The position numbers and the translations under genes were made by a program. 64,000 nucleotides of DNA from Rhyzopertha dominica (taxonomy: Eukaryota > Arthropoda > Insecta > Coleoptera > Bostrichidae): the NCBI GenBank assembly GCA_025024175.1, contig QCXZ01000137.1, positions 28,945,327 through 29,009,326 of the forward strand, written 5' to 3'. Positions 1 to 8,929 of this stretch are shown piece after piece. The notes beneath the pieces were generated by a model. It searched no databases. It was given only the letters and a program-made list of their open reading frames with translations, and was not told where the DNA came from. The first letter of the stretch is position 1. Each line of letters starts with the position of its first letter.

Positions 1-973
1 GATAAGATTTCGCGTATTTGGAATGGGATATATTTCAAAATAGTTATAAGTCTGACATTTTACTGTAGCAAGTTCCAGAATGAATGTTATTTGTCTCGAT
101 TTAACATATGCTTTTACGACTAATAATTTTTCAATGGCAATTAGGTTGTCGGCATTTACATCGAAAGGAAAGCAATATGGCTTAATGAGATTTGTTACAT
201 TTTGTATTTCTTTCAAAAGAATATTTGAGCTTGTTATCGCGCCATGAAATGTTTGCGATCTAGAGAAAGATATAGCGGTTTCTATATTGTTAAGTATATC
301 CATCATTATTTGCAAAGTTAGGGAGAATTGAGAAATTACTGTATGTGTTAAGAAGTAGTTATACAGATTTACGTTGTGAATTTCGGATTTGTGAAAGGCT
401 GCCTCTATTTGCATGATTTTGGATTCTAATTGAATTTGGTTTTTCTTTAGTGATTCTATGTTTGCCTGAAAATTAGAAATAGCGTCGTTCATGATAGATA
501 TTTGATTGGTAATTGCATTTTTCAGATAATTTTGATTATTTCGCAAAGTGTTGATTGCACTATCGTATTTCTGTGCGTCCTCGTTATCAAGATTTCCTGT
601 CAATGCTTTAATAAATGTTCCTAAAGGATTTAGTAATCCGCGTTTAATTCGTGAAGCTGGAATAATTTGTTCAAGTTTAAGTTCTATTTGAGTGAATAGA
701 TTTGATGTTATGTTAATAGAATTTTCGTAAGCTCCTTTATATTGATCTGAATATGATGAACGATTTATGCCAATATTCAAAGAGTGAAATGATGATTTTA
801 AGAAAGTATATTCTTCAAGGAAAGGTTCCAAATTTAGGATGTGTACAAAGGACCATTTCGAGTGTTTGACGTAGGCGTCACCAAGTTTTACGGGAAGCAT
901 TCCGATGTTACTCTTGATTTCCCGAATTTGAGGTGCAGGGGTCGTTTTGTCTGTCAGTACCGTCGTCAGGTAT
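1..973 (-). CDS. env: Errantivirus envelope (F-type fusion glycoprotein), 3' part cut off
   Basis: An open frame runs on the minus strand from a stop near 988 to the window edge without interruption; its first ATG is at 898-900. About 83 codons after that ATG lies a furin-type basic site (R-I-K-R, positions 640-651), followed by a glycine-rich hydrophobic stretch like the fusion peptide of baculovirus F/errantivirus Env proteins, then a long heptad-like region (about 590-400). A conserved aromatic/proline segment near the edge fits the same family. The frame overlaps the end of pol by about 65 nt in another phase. The ATG at 900 is not followed by a signal peptide, so translation probably starts in an upstream exon joined by splicing; the frame is open back to a candidate acceptor at 974-975. 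The transmembrane part lies outside the window. Confidence 0.85.
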
Positions 974-3900
974 CTGTAATTTTGAATTTAATTTTGGTCT
1001 GAGTTCCTTGACATGAGTAATAAATAATTTATTGTTTGTGGGGTTTAGAATTGAAACTCTATTATGCTCTAAAAGTTCAACAATTTTGAAAGGACCAGCA
1101 TAACGATTCGAGGACTTGTTCCGAGAACTTCCGTGTGCCGTGATATATACCATGTCGTTAATTTTGAAATTGTGAATTTTGGGTTCATGTACTTCATTTC
1201 TTGTTTGTTTTCGTTCCTGTTCTTTATGTGTTACTTGTTCATAAAGAGATTTTACTTTGTCCGCATGAGAATTTACGTAGTCTGTATAAAAATTTCGATT
1301 TGTCAGAATGGAAGGGTCTCTCAAATTCGTGTGGCCATAGACCAATTCGAAAGGTGTATAACCAGTAGTTGAATGAATCGTATTATTGTAAGCTATTATT
1401 ACATATGGTACTAAATCTATTTCGTTAGGATACTGTTCTTTTAATAACCTGTAATGTTCTAACATTGTGGAATGAAATTTGTTCACAGGTGCATTACCAT
1501 CATGATGATTCGGTGTGGTAAAGTGCACTTTGATTTTGTGTGAATTTAGCAGATTTTTAAAAGTTTCTGATTTAGAAAAATAAGATGCGTTATCGGTGAC
1601 AATTTGTTCAGGAATTCCGTATGCAGAGAAAAATTTAATAAATGCGTCACATATGTTAGTCGAATTTTCGGCGACAATTTCATATGCTTGAGCGAATTTT
1701 GAAAACTTGTCTATGAATGTTAAATATTTGCGTTTGCTTAGTTGAAATACGTCGGCGTGAACAATTTGGAATGGCCTGGAAGGAGTTTCCGTTAAAACTT
1801 GTGGTGTATCTACTGAAATTCTAGAATACTTTGCTCTTTGACAAATTTCACACGCGTTTATGAATTCATTGATGTCCTGTTTCATTTTGCACCAATAATA
1901 ATTTCTTTGTATCCTTTCTAAGGTTTCTGAAATACCTCGGTGATTGGTCTTTGACTCGTGATAGTTTTGGATAATTAAAAGTTTTTCGTCTTTATCGTAC
2001 AGAGTGTTAACTAATTTAGAACAAGATATTATTTTTGTAATTTTGGGGTCAAAATCTTTGGTGTACACTTCATTAAAAGTGTTATACAAATCTTTCGTCC
2101 TGAAGTACATGTATGCAGTTTTCCCTGGAATGATTCTTTCAAGTAACAGTTTTTTAATAAGTACTCTATTAAAAGTCGGAATTGATATGTCGATAATTTT
2201 GTGTGTCCCGTCTTGTCGTTCTGTCAGAGTTATAGTCTGAAGAGGGTTGTGACTTATGCGTAGTTGATATGGTTTATTGTTAACAATTTCGTCTAATATT
2301 GGTATTGGGTCGCGAGATGTAAAATTGTTCGAGGAATGTACAGTGTGACTTTTAATGGGCGGTCGGATTTGTATGTTCGAAATTATATTGATTCTCCTAG
2401 ATTGATTGCTTGGGTTTTTTCTTACTGGGGATTCCAAAATTTCTTCAACTTTTATGTTGGGATCAATTTCACCATCAATTAAAATTTCACTTAAGATTTC
2501 GTCCAATTCATTATCGCTCATAAATTTTGAAATGTCTGAGTTTATGTCTCCTGGCTGATTAATGACTGAATCTGTTTCTAATGCGTTCAATTTTGCATCT
2601 GTTACTGTTATATCGGTATAATTACATACTAGGATTTTAATGCCTGAATTTGAAAATATGTGATTTAAAATTGATCTTACTTTTGACCAGCTAAGTTTAT
2701 CTAAGCCACATCCTAGTTTCGGTATTGCTAATTTCGTAATTTTATCGTTTTTCAGGGATCGTTTTAAATCGACCAATGCTTTAAATAAGTCTGAATACAA
2801 AGGTTTGTCGAAATACTTATTTTTAGTTATCAGATAATACAAATTTCGGTTTTCAGTTTTCAGTGATGCTACTTCTCCGAGATTTTTGTTTTGTGAAATG
2901 AGTTCGTCTATTCCTCCAAATTTATTTTTGATTCTTAGAGCTAAGCCAGCATTCATGAAAAAGTCTTTCGATGCGCAATGGGCTAAGGCATAATCACACG
3001 GTAGTGAAAGAATATCCTTGTTTACCTCTGTATAACACGGGCAACTATCAAATTTTGTGGATTTCAAAAAGTCGTTGTAATTTAGATCTTCAGGAACTGT
3101 TATTCTGCTTAACGCATCAGCATTAGCGTTTAGCTTTCCTTTTTTATAAATGATTTCATAATCATATTCTTCCAACCTAAGTCTCCACCTGACTAATTTA
3201 GAATTTGGCTCCTTTAACGAAAATAGCCACACAAGCGGTCTGTGATCGGTGTAAATTTTGAAGTGCCTACCAAATAAATAAGGCCTGAAATGTTTTACTG
3301 CCCATACTATGGCCAGTAATTCCTTTTCAATAGTAGAATAACGAGTTTCTGACTGATTTAGCGTTCGAGAAGCATAAGCAATAGGTCTATCCTGAGGGGG
3401 TGAACCTTGAGACAATACTGCTCCAATAGCGTAATTAGAGGCGTCAGTAGTTAATATAAATTCTTTGCTGAAATTTGGATATTGGAGAATTGGATCGTTA
3501 CATAATAATTTTTTACAGGTTTCAAAGCAATTTAGAAATTCCGGAGTGTGTTCTATCTTTGCATCTTTTTTTAGACAACTTGTAAGTGGTTTGGTTACCT
3601 TTGCAAAATTTTTAATAAAGCGGCGATAATACCCGAGAAGGCCTAGGAATGATTTTATATCACGAGATGTTTTTGGAACAGGAAATTTTTTTATGATTTC
3701 GATTTTATCTGGGTTCGGACGTACACCATCTTTACCAATAATATGACCTAAGTATGGAACAGAGTGACACAAAAATTCGGATTTGTCAAGTTGAATTTTT
3801 AGATTTGCCTTTCTTAAACGAGTAAATACGTCTCTTAACCTTTGAATGTGTTCCTGTAATGACGTGGAAAATACTATGATATCGTCCAAGTATACAAGGC

Positions 3901-5236
3901 ATTTTTCATTTTGTATTCCTCTTAAGATGTTGTCCATGACGCGCTGAAATGTCGCAGGCGCATTTCTAAGGCCAAATGGCATTCTCAAAAATTCGTATTT
4001 TGCGTTGTTAACAGAAAAAGAAGTTTTTGGGACATCTTGGGGATCTACCTCTATTTGATGAAAACCGGATGTGAGATCAAGTGTCGTGAAATAATTACAG
4101 TTTCCTAGTTTGTCTAAAATTTCAGTAATATTTGGTATTGGATATTTGTCGTTAATTGTTCTTTCGTTTAGCTTTCTGTAATCAATGACTACGCGCCATT
4201 TTTGTTTCCCGGATGCATCTTTCTTCTTCGGTACTATCCAAACTGGAGAATTCCACGGAGAATTTGACGGTTGTATAATTCTTTGTTTTAGCATTTTATC
4301 GATTTGGTCTTGTATTTCGCCTTTATGAATTTCTGGAAAGCGATACGATTTTGTGGATATCGGGGTATCGTCTTTCAATTTAATTGAATGTTTAATCTGA
4401 TTCGTAAATGAGAGTGGCAACTGATCACAATACAGGATGTCTCTAAATTCATAACAAAGTTTACGAATAGCCTCGTATTCCTCTTGATTTAGGTGTGATA
4501 GTCGCAAATTTTTTAAATTCTGTTTCATAAATTTATCAATTAAATCGTGGTCGACATAAAAGTTTTTTTCGATAAAATTTTGTTCTGTTTGCTCAGATTC
4601 AACGTATGGTTCCAAAATAAAAGGTGTTTCAATGTTTAGCGTTAATTGTTCTTCGCTTTTATTTAATATTGTAACAATAGCGAAATTATTTTTGACGGTA
4701 ACAAGACATTGTGGTATTTCTACATTTTTACCAATCTTTGTGTAAGGAAGTATTCCTTCTTTAGTTGGGCATTGAACCGGAATTTTGATGACCTGTTCTG
4801 ATCGTGGTGCCAAGGTTTGTACCATAGGTAAATAATGAAATTTAACGTTTTTTAACAGCTTCGTTTGGTCAGAATTTTCGTTTTCCAAAAGTAATTTTAT
4901 AGACTTATTTTTAGGTAATTTTAGTAATTTGTGTTCACAATCTATCTGGGCATGAACTTGGCTTAATAAGTCAAAACCTATTAGTCCATCATATTTAGGC
5001 GAGAAATTAAAAAGATAAAATTTGAAATTTTTACTTGAGGGGAAATTTTGCAATTTTGGCAGATTAACGACGGAATCATGGTAAGTTGTACCATGCGAGG
5101 TTGAAACAGAGAAATATTCGTTCGCAATGAATTGTGGAAATAATTTTTGCGCTAAATTTGGTGACATGAAGCTACGTGTAGAACCTGTGTCAACTAGAAA
5201 TTTAGCATTTAGGTCTGGCATATAAATATGGGGCAA
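908..5236 (-). CDS. pol: Errantivirus Pol polyprotein: protease, RT, RNase H, macrodomain, integrase
   Basis: The 1442-codon frame lacks an ATG at its start (it opens with TTG at 5236) and is entered from gag by -1 frameshift at 5302-5296. Domains in order: aspartic protease with D-T-G-S (D16); reverse transcriptase with Y-L-D-D at about 449-452; RNase H with its first Asp at 598, ending about 715; a macrodomain at about 726-876; a linker; the HHCC zinc finger of integrase (about 1093-1131); the integrase core with Asp1162 and Asp1215; and a GPF-type C-terminal module before the end. The position matching the third acidic catalytic residue (1252, codon 1481-1483) is Asn inside an otherwise family-like V-x-K-F-H motif. 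The last 65 nt overlap env. Pol copies the element RNA and should insert the cDNA, but the Asn suggests this copy could not integrate without help from another copy. Confidence 0.95.
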   Translation of the reverse strand: MPHIYMPDLNAKFLVDTGSTRSFMSPNLAQKLFPQFIANEYFSVSTSHGTTYHDSVVNLPKLQNFPSSKNFKFYLFNFSPKYDGLIGFDLLSQVHAQIDCEHKLLKLPKNKSIKLLLENENSDQTKLLKNVKFHYLPMVQTLAPRSEQVIKIPVQCPTKEGILPYTKIGKNVEIPQCLVTVKNNFAIVTILNKSEEQLTLNIETPFILEPYVESEQTEQNFIEKNFYVDHDLIDKFMKQNLKNLRLSHLNQEEYEAIRKLCYEFRDILYCDQLPLSFTNQIKHSIKLKDDTPISTKSYRFPEIHKGEIQDQIDKMLKQRIIQPSNSPWNSPVWIVPKKKDASGKQKWRVVIDYRKLNERTINDKYPIPNITEILDKLGNCNYFTTLDLTSGFHQIEVDPQDVPKTSFSVNNAKYEFLRMPFGLRNAPATFQRVMDNILRGIQNEKCLVYLDDIIVFSTSLQEHIQRLRDVFTRLRKANLKIQLDKSEFLCHSVPYLGHIIGKDGVRPNPDKIEIIKKFPVPKTSRDIKSFLGLLGYYRRFIKNFAKVTKPLTSCLKKDAKIEHTPEFLNCFETCKKLLCNDPILQYPNFSKEFILTTDASNYAIGAVLSQGSPPQDRPIAYASRTLNQSETRYSTIEKELLAIVWAVKHFRPYLFGRHFKIYTDHRPLVWLFSLKEPNSKLVRWRLRLEEYDYEIIYKKGKLNANADALSRITVPEDLNYNDFLKSTKFDSCPCYTEVNKDILSLPCDYALAHCASKDFFMNAGLALRIKNKFGGIDELISQNKNLGEVASLKTENRNLYYLITKNKYFDKPLYSDLFKALVDLKRSLKNDKITKLAIPKLGCGLDKLSWSKVRSILNHIFSNSGIKILVCNYTDITVTDAKLNALETDSVINQPGDINSDISKFMSDNELDEILSEILIDGEIDPNIKVEEILESPVRKNPSNQSRRINIISNIQIRPPIKSHTVHSSNNFTSRDPIPILDEIVNNKPYQLRISHNPLQTITLTERQDGTHKIIDISIPTFNRVLIKKLLLERIIPGKTAYMYFRTKDLYNTFNEVYTKDFDPKITKIISCSKLVNTLYDKDEKLLIIQNYHESKTNHRGISETLERIQRNYYWCKMKQDINEFINACEICQRAKYSRISVDTPQVLTETPSRPFQIVHADVFQLSKRKYLTFIDKFSKFAQAYEIVAENSTNICDAFIKFFSAYGIPEQIVTDNASYFSKSETFKNLLNSHKIKVHFTTPNHHDGNAPVNKFHSTMLEHYRLLKEQYPNEIDLVPYVIIAYNNTIHSTTGYTPFELVYGHTNLRDPSILTNRNFYTDYVNSHADKVKSLYEQVTHKEQERKQTRNEVHEPKIHNFKINDMVYITAHGSSRNKSSNRYAGPFKIVELLEHNRVSILNPTNNKLFITHVKELRPKLNSKLQIPDDGTDRQNDPCTSNSGNQE
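974..980 (-). promoter_or_regulatory. Candidate splice acceptor for env mRNA
   Basis: On the minus strand ATTACAG ends at 974 and the env frame is open from the next base. Errantivirus env is known to be made from a spliced subgenomic RNA. The upstream tract is A/T-mixed rather than a clean pyrimidine run, so the exact site is uncertain. Confidence 0.35.
2608..3060 (-). other. TARG1/OARD1-like macrodomain embedded in pol
   Basis: Pol residues about 726-876 match the OARD1 (TARG1) macrodomain family, whose cellular members remove ADP-ribose from acidic residues and deacetylate O-acetyl-ADP-ribose. Visible landmarks in order are an A-H-C motif at the start, N-A-G-L-A in the phosphate loop position, K-F-G-G, Y-Y-L-I-T-K, and P-K-L-G-C-G-L-D. 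The Lys of LITK (residue 805, codon 2822-2824) and the Asp of GCGLD (residue 846, codon 2699-2701) correspond to human K84 and D125, and the 41-residue spacing is identical. The domain sits between RNase H and integrase, where the usual errantivirus has only a short linker. Activity and role are inferred; it might reverse host ADP-ribosylation during reverse transcription or integration. Confidence 0.85.
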
Positions 5237-5262
5237 ATTTTTTATATTAAAGCTATTGAATT

Positions 5263-6528
5263 CTAAGTTTTGTTGTCGTCTTGGTCGGTCAGATAAAAAT
5301 TTGATTGATCATCTTCAGGTACAAAGTTTTGTGGGTCTTCGTCGATGGTTTCGTCTGTCATTTGTTCGAATAATTCGACTTGTTCGTCTTGGGGTTCATC
5401 AATCTCCTGATCTGCATGATTTAATTCCTCTGCTACCCAATTAGGCCTAGCAGTTGGCGTGAAATAATTTTGTTGTCTTGGAAAGTGAGAGAAATTTCGT
5501 TTTGTTGATTTAATCGAAGATACACTCATTGGTGTCGGTCTGTACTGATTGGGATTGGCTCTTACGCTTTGATTATTATTTGGGGTTTGAGTTGGCTTTG
5601 GTTTGCCAAACACTTGGGCATTTGTGAAGAATTTTTGCGGTTTATAGACCGGCTGGATATTAATCGGGTTCCGGGGAAACGGAACGGGCTGTGAAGTAGA
5701 CGGCTGTGCATGATAATTTTGAGAAAAACTTTGTGCTTGACTGTATTGTTGCGGCATTGGTTGTAATGGTGGTCTGAATAAATAATTACCTGGGGTAACC
5801 TTTCGTATCGGATTCGATCTTTGAGCAACATTAAGCGAGTTTGAGATATTCTGAGAATATTTAAAATTTTCTTCTTCTATAACAATAGCTAATGCGTCTT
5901 CAATTGATTTTGGATCCTTCATTCTTACCATCATCTGTATCTGACTCGGAATGTGTCTAATGAAAGTTTTTAAAGCGAGATCATCATATGTTTTATTCAT
6001 TATGATTTTTTCCGGTGCGCTAAATGGTGACAAATTCACTTTTGCTCTAATTAGCTCGCGTGTGTCTTGACATCTCTGACCAAAGTTAAACGTTGTTTCG
6101 TTTTTGAATGGTTTCAAAACTAATAAATCTTGAATAAGACACTCAACACTTCGTTGGTCCGCGAATGTACTAATTAATGTGCGTTTTAATACTTCCCATG
6201 TTTCAATTTCGGTGCGATTACCAACCAATAATAACGCTCGGTCTCTTAATTTACCTAATACGGCATTAAAAAGTGTGTCATTAATTGGATCGGCAGGGTT
6301 GTCCCTGTTCGCGTATTTTCTGAAAAGTCGTTCACTCGAGTTTAAAAATATGTTTAACGTGTGGGCGCTCCCATCGTAAACATTAATGCTATCTAGATCT
6401 AATTTTAAAAGAGTGACGTTCACTTCTCTATTAGCCATTGTAGTATTTGAATCTATTGATTCTGAACAATTTTGACTGTCGAATTTTAAAACTTGATTCA
6501 GTAGGACAGTAATGTCCTCGACAGACAT
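5263..6528 (-). CDS. gag: Errantivirus Gag (capsid/nucleocapsid precursor)
   Basis: The 421-aa frame starts at the ATG 6528-6526. An in-frame GTG lies upstream at 6573, but that GTGAGT is better read as a splice donor, so the first ATG is preferred. The N-terminal 240 residues are mainly helical in character with the W-E-V-L-K-x-T-L-I-S-T-F type signature of Gypsy capsid proteins. Residues about 250-370 are rich in Pro, Gln and Asn, with repeated R-x-N-P and aromatic-proline motifs, and the C-terminus is acidic. There is no CCHC zinc knuckle, which is usual for errantiviral Gag. Gag assembles the particle that packages element RNA. The stop lies about 30 nt after the slippery heptamer, so pol is made as a Gag-Pol fusion in a minority of translation events. 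Confidence 0.9.
   Translation of the reverse strand: MSVEDITVLLNQVLKFDSQNCSESIDSNTTMANREVNVTLLKLDLDSINVYDGSAHTLNIFLNSSERLFRKYANRDNPADPINDTLFNAVLGKLRDRALLLVGNRTEIETWEVLKRTLISTFADQRSVECLIQDLLVLKPFKNETTFNFGQRCQDTRELIRAKVNLSPFSAPEKIIMNKTYDDLALKTFIRHIPSQIQMMVRMKDPKSIEDALAIVIEEENFKYSQNISNSLNVAQRSNPIRKVTPGNYLFRPPLQPMPQQYSQAQSFSQNYHAQPSTSQPVPFPRNPINIQPVYKPQKFFTNAQVFGKPKPTQTPNNNQSVRANPNQYRPTPMSVSSIKSTKRNFSHFPRQQNYFTPTARPNWVAEELNHADQEIDEPQDEQVELFEQMTDETIDEDPQNFVPEDDQSNFYLTDQDDNKT
5296..5302 (-). promoter_or_regulatory. -1 ribosomal frameshift slippery heptamer (gag to pol)
   Basis: On the minus strand the heptamer A AAT TTT lies in the gag reading frame (codons AAT at 5301-5299 and TTT at 5298-5296), an X XXY YYZ site. 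It is about 30 nt before the gag stop, and shifting by -1 there enters the open pol frame. I did not fold the downstream RNA for a stimulatory structure. Confidence 0.75.
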
Positions 6529-6567
6529 ACAATTATATTGAAATATATAAGGAAATAAATGTAAGGT

Positions 6568-6573
6568 ACTCAC
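6568..6573 (-). promoter_or_regulatory. Candidate splice donor in the leader (GTGAGT)
   Basis: On the minus strand CCT|GTGAGT begins at 6573, a strong match to the donor consensus just upstream of the gag ATG. It would pair with an acceptor near 974 to make env mRNA. This is inference from motif and position. Confidence 0.45.
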
Positions 6574-6905
6574 AGGATTATTATTATATTCTTCATCTGT
6601 GGTACTAATTCCGATGCTCTTGGCGTTGGATGGTCCCTATGACCTGGTTTGCGTCTGAAGTCTGGTGGTCCGTATTCAGCGGTGGCACCTGGGGGATCTT
6701 CTAGACGAAGGTTTTTTTTCCGATACTCTCAGCGTTGGATGGTCCCGATGACCTGGTTTAACGTCTAAAGCCTGGTGGTCCGTATTCAGCGGTGGCACCT
6801 GGGGGATCTTCTAGACGGAGTTCGTTGTTTTTCTTGGTTCGCGTAAGATAAACGGGTAAACGGTAAAAACCGACGATTCCGTATACTGCGGCGATATCTC
6901 CCGTT
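6574..6905 (-). other. Errantivirus 5' leader
   Basis: A 330-nt non-coding leader lies between the primer binding site and the splice donor/gag start. It holds two tandem copies of an approximately 97-bp unit. In Drosophila gypsy the equivalent leader carries an insulator made of repeated zinc-finger-protein sites; whether this repeat does the same is unknown. It may also hold the packaging signal. Confidence 0.7.
6612..6818 (-). repeat. Two-copy tandem repeat in the errantivirus leader
   Basis: Copies at 6612-6708 and 6721-6818, offset 109-110 bp, are about 90 percent identical. Both contain the plus-strand blocks GCGTTGGATGGTCC and GTATTCAGCGGTGGCACC. Copies differ by point changes and a one-base indel. 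Confidence 0.9.
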
Positions 6906-6923
6906 ATCCTACTGACTGCGCCA
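6906..6923 (-). other. Primer binding site, tRNA-Ser type
   Basis: The minus strand reads TGGCGCAGTCAGTAGGAT immediately inside the LTR. It is complementary to the 3' end of insect tRNA-Ser (…CGACTGCG plus CCA) with one mismatch, the same primer known for the 17.6/297 group of errantiviruses. Confidence 0.85.
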
Positions 6924-7190
6924 GTAATGTTATTGGTTATTGCCAATAAGTTTTTAAAAACAATTTATTTTAACCAAAATACAACGGTTAATATGTGAAT
7001 ACAAGTACCAAGCTATAAAACTACGACCGAACTAACTCTACAAGCCTTAGGTGCTATTTATTATTTTTCCTTATCGGAATAAATGTCTACTCAGCTTTCG
7101 CTGTCGCACATCTACAGAGCGCGCCGTGGCCTCGGTCCTGATACGGGAGAGGCCGATGTCCCTGGGGTGTTCATATGGAAGGACATAACT
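6924..7190 (-). repeat. 5' LTR of the errantivirus
   Basis: The right boundary is placed at 7190 because the minus strand then begins AGTTATGT, and the other end reads ACATTACT (sharing its T with the primer site), an inverted AGT...ACT terminus typical of gypsy-group LTRs. An AATAAA polyadenylation signal is on the minus strand at 6969-6964. Length about 267 bp. No second LTR is in the window, so boundaries rest on motif and primer-site position only. Confidence 0.7.
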
Positions 7191-8137
7191 GTCGCACTCA
7201 TCCATTACAAAACAAAAATGGCGCCATATCAAACTAGTTTTTTAATACACTATTATCAATAATGTATTCCTCCTTACTATTTATGAGTGATTCACAATGT
7301 TGGATAAGTCTCCCGACGCCTCTGTAATCCGATTTAAAAAATCTAATTTAACCAATCTCGCAATTTAAAGCCATTATTAAAACTCAAAATCCATAGACTA
7401 GTTAATTAACTAAACACCGTGTTTTTGTCTCTATTAAACAGAAAAATGATGTGTAGAAAATGCAAATTTTTTCCACTTCAGCCATGCGATTTAAATGCAA
7501 CATAGAATAGCCACTCTATAAATACATCATATTAAAAGAAGAATAAATTCAGCGGTATAAAATCAAATCGATTAAGGTAATTGATTGACATTATTTAACT
7601 TCAGGACATTAACTAGAGTACATTCACTGACCTATTTTGCCTATCCCTAATTACCACCCCTGATAAAGCCATTAGTACACTAAGATAATAATTATTAAAA
7701 TATTCTTTACAACTCACTTTTAATAAACCATTTTAATAGAGGTATTTTTAATTATAGCGTTTAAGAAAAGTGCTACACCTGTTACATTTATATGAATACT
7801 TTATAATACTTTTGCATCAGTTTTCAAACGATTCTTTGGCTCATTTGTATGTATGTATGTATTTAGACTTTTTATAATAAAATAATAATATGCTACTGTG
7901 GGTTATATTTATAAACTAACTATGGANTANAGATTGAGGAAATTCTAAACGCCCCTTCCTATTAAACTGCAATGGATTTTGTATCTTGTTCTTTGCTTTG
8001 TGGGGCTTTCAATGCTCTAAGTTAACAAAAATAATTGTTAAACCCCTTTATCTTTAACCATACAAATCCGAATGATGGTATTTATTTTATACTTTATGTG
8101 TAGCCCCAGAATTAATTACTGAAACCCTTTGTTGCAG
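7191..8137. other. AT-rich DNA without recognisable genes
   Basis: I see no long open frame or element end here. A short TGTA-type run lies near 7848-7862 and two N calls near 7927. It is flanking host DNA or intron if the exon at 8138 is real. Confidence 0.6.
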
Positions 8138-8213
8138 TGGTGCGAATGTGCTGCCAAGTGTCGACAGTTACTTAGTGCTGAAAATTAGGACTGAGGCTCA
8201 GTTGTTTTATCAG
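8138..8213 (+). CDS. Candidate internal host exon (76 nt)
   Basis: The segment is preceded by a pyrimidine-rich acceptor (CCCTTTGTTGCAG ending 8137) and followed by a strong donor (CAG|GTAAGT at 8214). One frame is open throughout: after a single base completing a split codon it encodes 25 residues beginning G-A-N-V-L-P-S-V-D-S-Y and ending with a complete CAG codon. The other two frames are less attractive (frame 1 has a TAG). Its base composition is less AT-rich than its surroundings. I do not recognise the protein family. It is a single exon with no neighbour that I could identify, so it could be chance; the coincidence of both splice signals with an open frame is the only support. Confidence 0.4.
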
Positions 8214-8929
8214 GTAAGTCCTCCTTGCATAGGTTGTCAATTACAAAAGTATTTAGTTACACTATCTTTGTACTGAATTTTTAAGTATAAAAACCATAAG
8301 AGGCATAAAACGATGATTAGCAAAGCATAAAATTAACATATCCTCTACAAATAGATAATATATAAGTGAGTTATTTTTAAAACTTTAACACAATATAGGC
8401 TACCAGAGTTTTATATGGCCATGGAAGGCATTTATAGAATAAAAAAGAATTGGAGGAAGTTTATGTTATTTATGAAGTTTATTTGAAATTTAATGTTGTA
8501 ATTTATAAGATTGGTTCTTGTGATGACGGAAACTTATGTGAAGTTATTTAATTCAGTAGGTTGCTTCAGATAATACTGTTTCGATATGGTAATTCCATTT
8601 TTTACGAACGTATTGGTTCATATCCCGCCCAATTGAAATAGCTGTTGACCTTACTTACTGAAATTTTGTTATTTTGAGATTGTTAAATGTACTGGTCAAC
8701 ATTATTTCTTAACAAATTTTCTGCATCATTAAAAATTTTCTTTTTTTTACTGCAAAGGTTTAAATTAGAGTTTTACTTCTAGAAGAGCATATTCTGTATT
8801 TTTTTTAATGTAGGTAAAGCTCTCCGATGCCGCTCTCAGCCATGAAGAAGTTAACATATGACTCTCGCTGACTGTGATGTCTTTTATTATATTAATTACA
8901 CTTTTCGAAAATTACATCCGATTTTAGTT
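8214..8929. other. AT-rich DNA without recognisable genes
   Basis: Nothing beyond short T and A runs is visible. It lies between the candidate exon and a transposase fossil. Confidence 0.6.

Larger units (their letters stand above)
1..7190 (-). mobile_element. Errantivirus (Gypsy-type endogenous retrovirus), truncated by window edge
   Basis: Reading on the minus strand the order is LTR (7190-6924), primer binding site, repeat-bearing leader, gag, pol and env; the rest of env and the 3' LTR lie beyond position 1. Gag-pol-env order, an env of the class-I fusion type with a basic cleavage site, a tRNA-Ser-type primer site and an LTR beginning AGTTA are what is known of insect errantiviruses of the gypsy/17.6/297 group. 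Gag, pol and the visible part of env have no stop or frameshift apart from the programmed one, which suggests a recent insertion. Two oddities are an additional macrodomain in pol and a substituted integrase catalytic residue. Target duplication and age from LTR divergence cannot be read because the other LTR is not in the window. Confidence 0.93.

Noticed and set aside
6573..6575. GTG at 6573 as the gag start
   Set aside because: Non-ATG start in a eukaryotic element, and it coincides with a GTGAGT splice donor; the ATG at 6528 is the better start.
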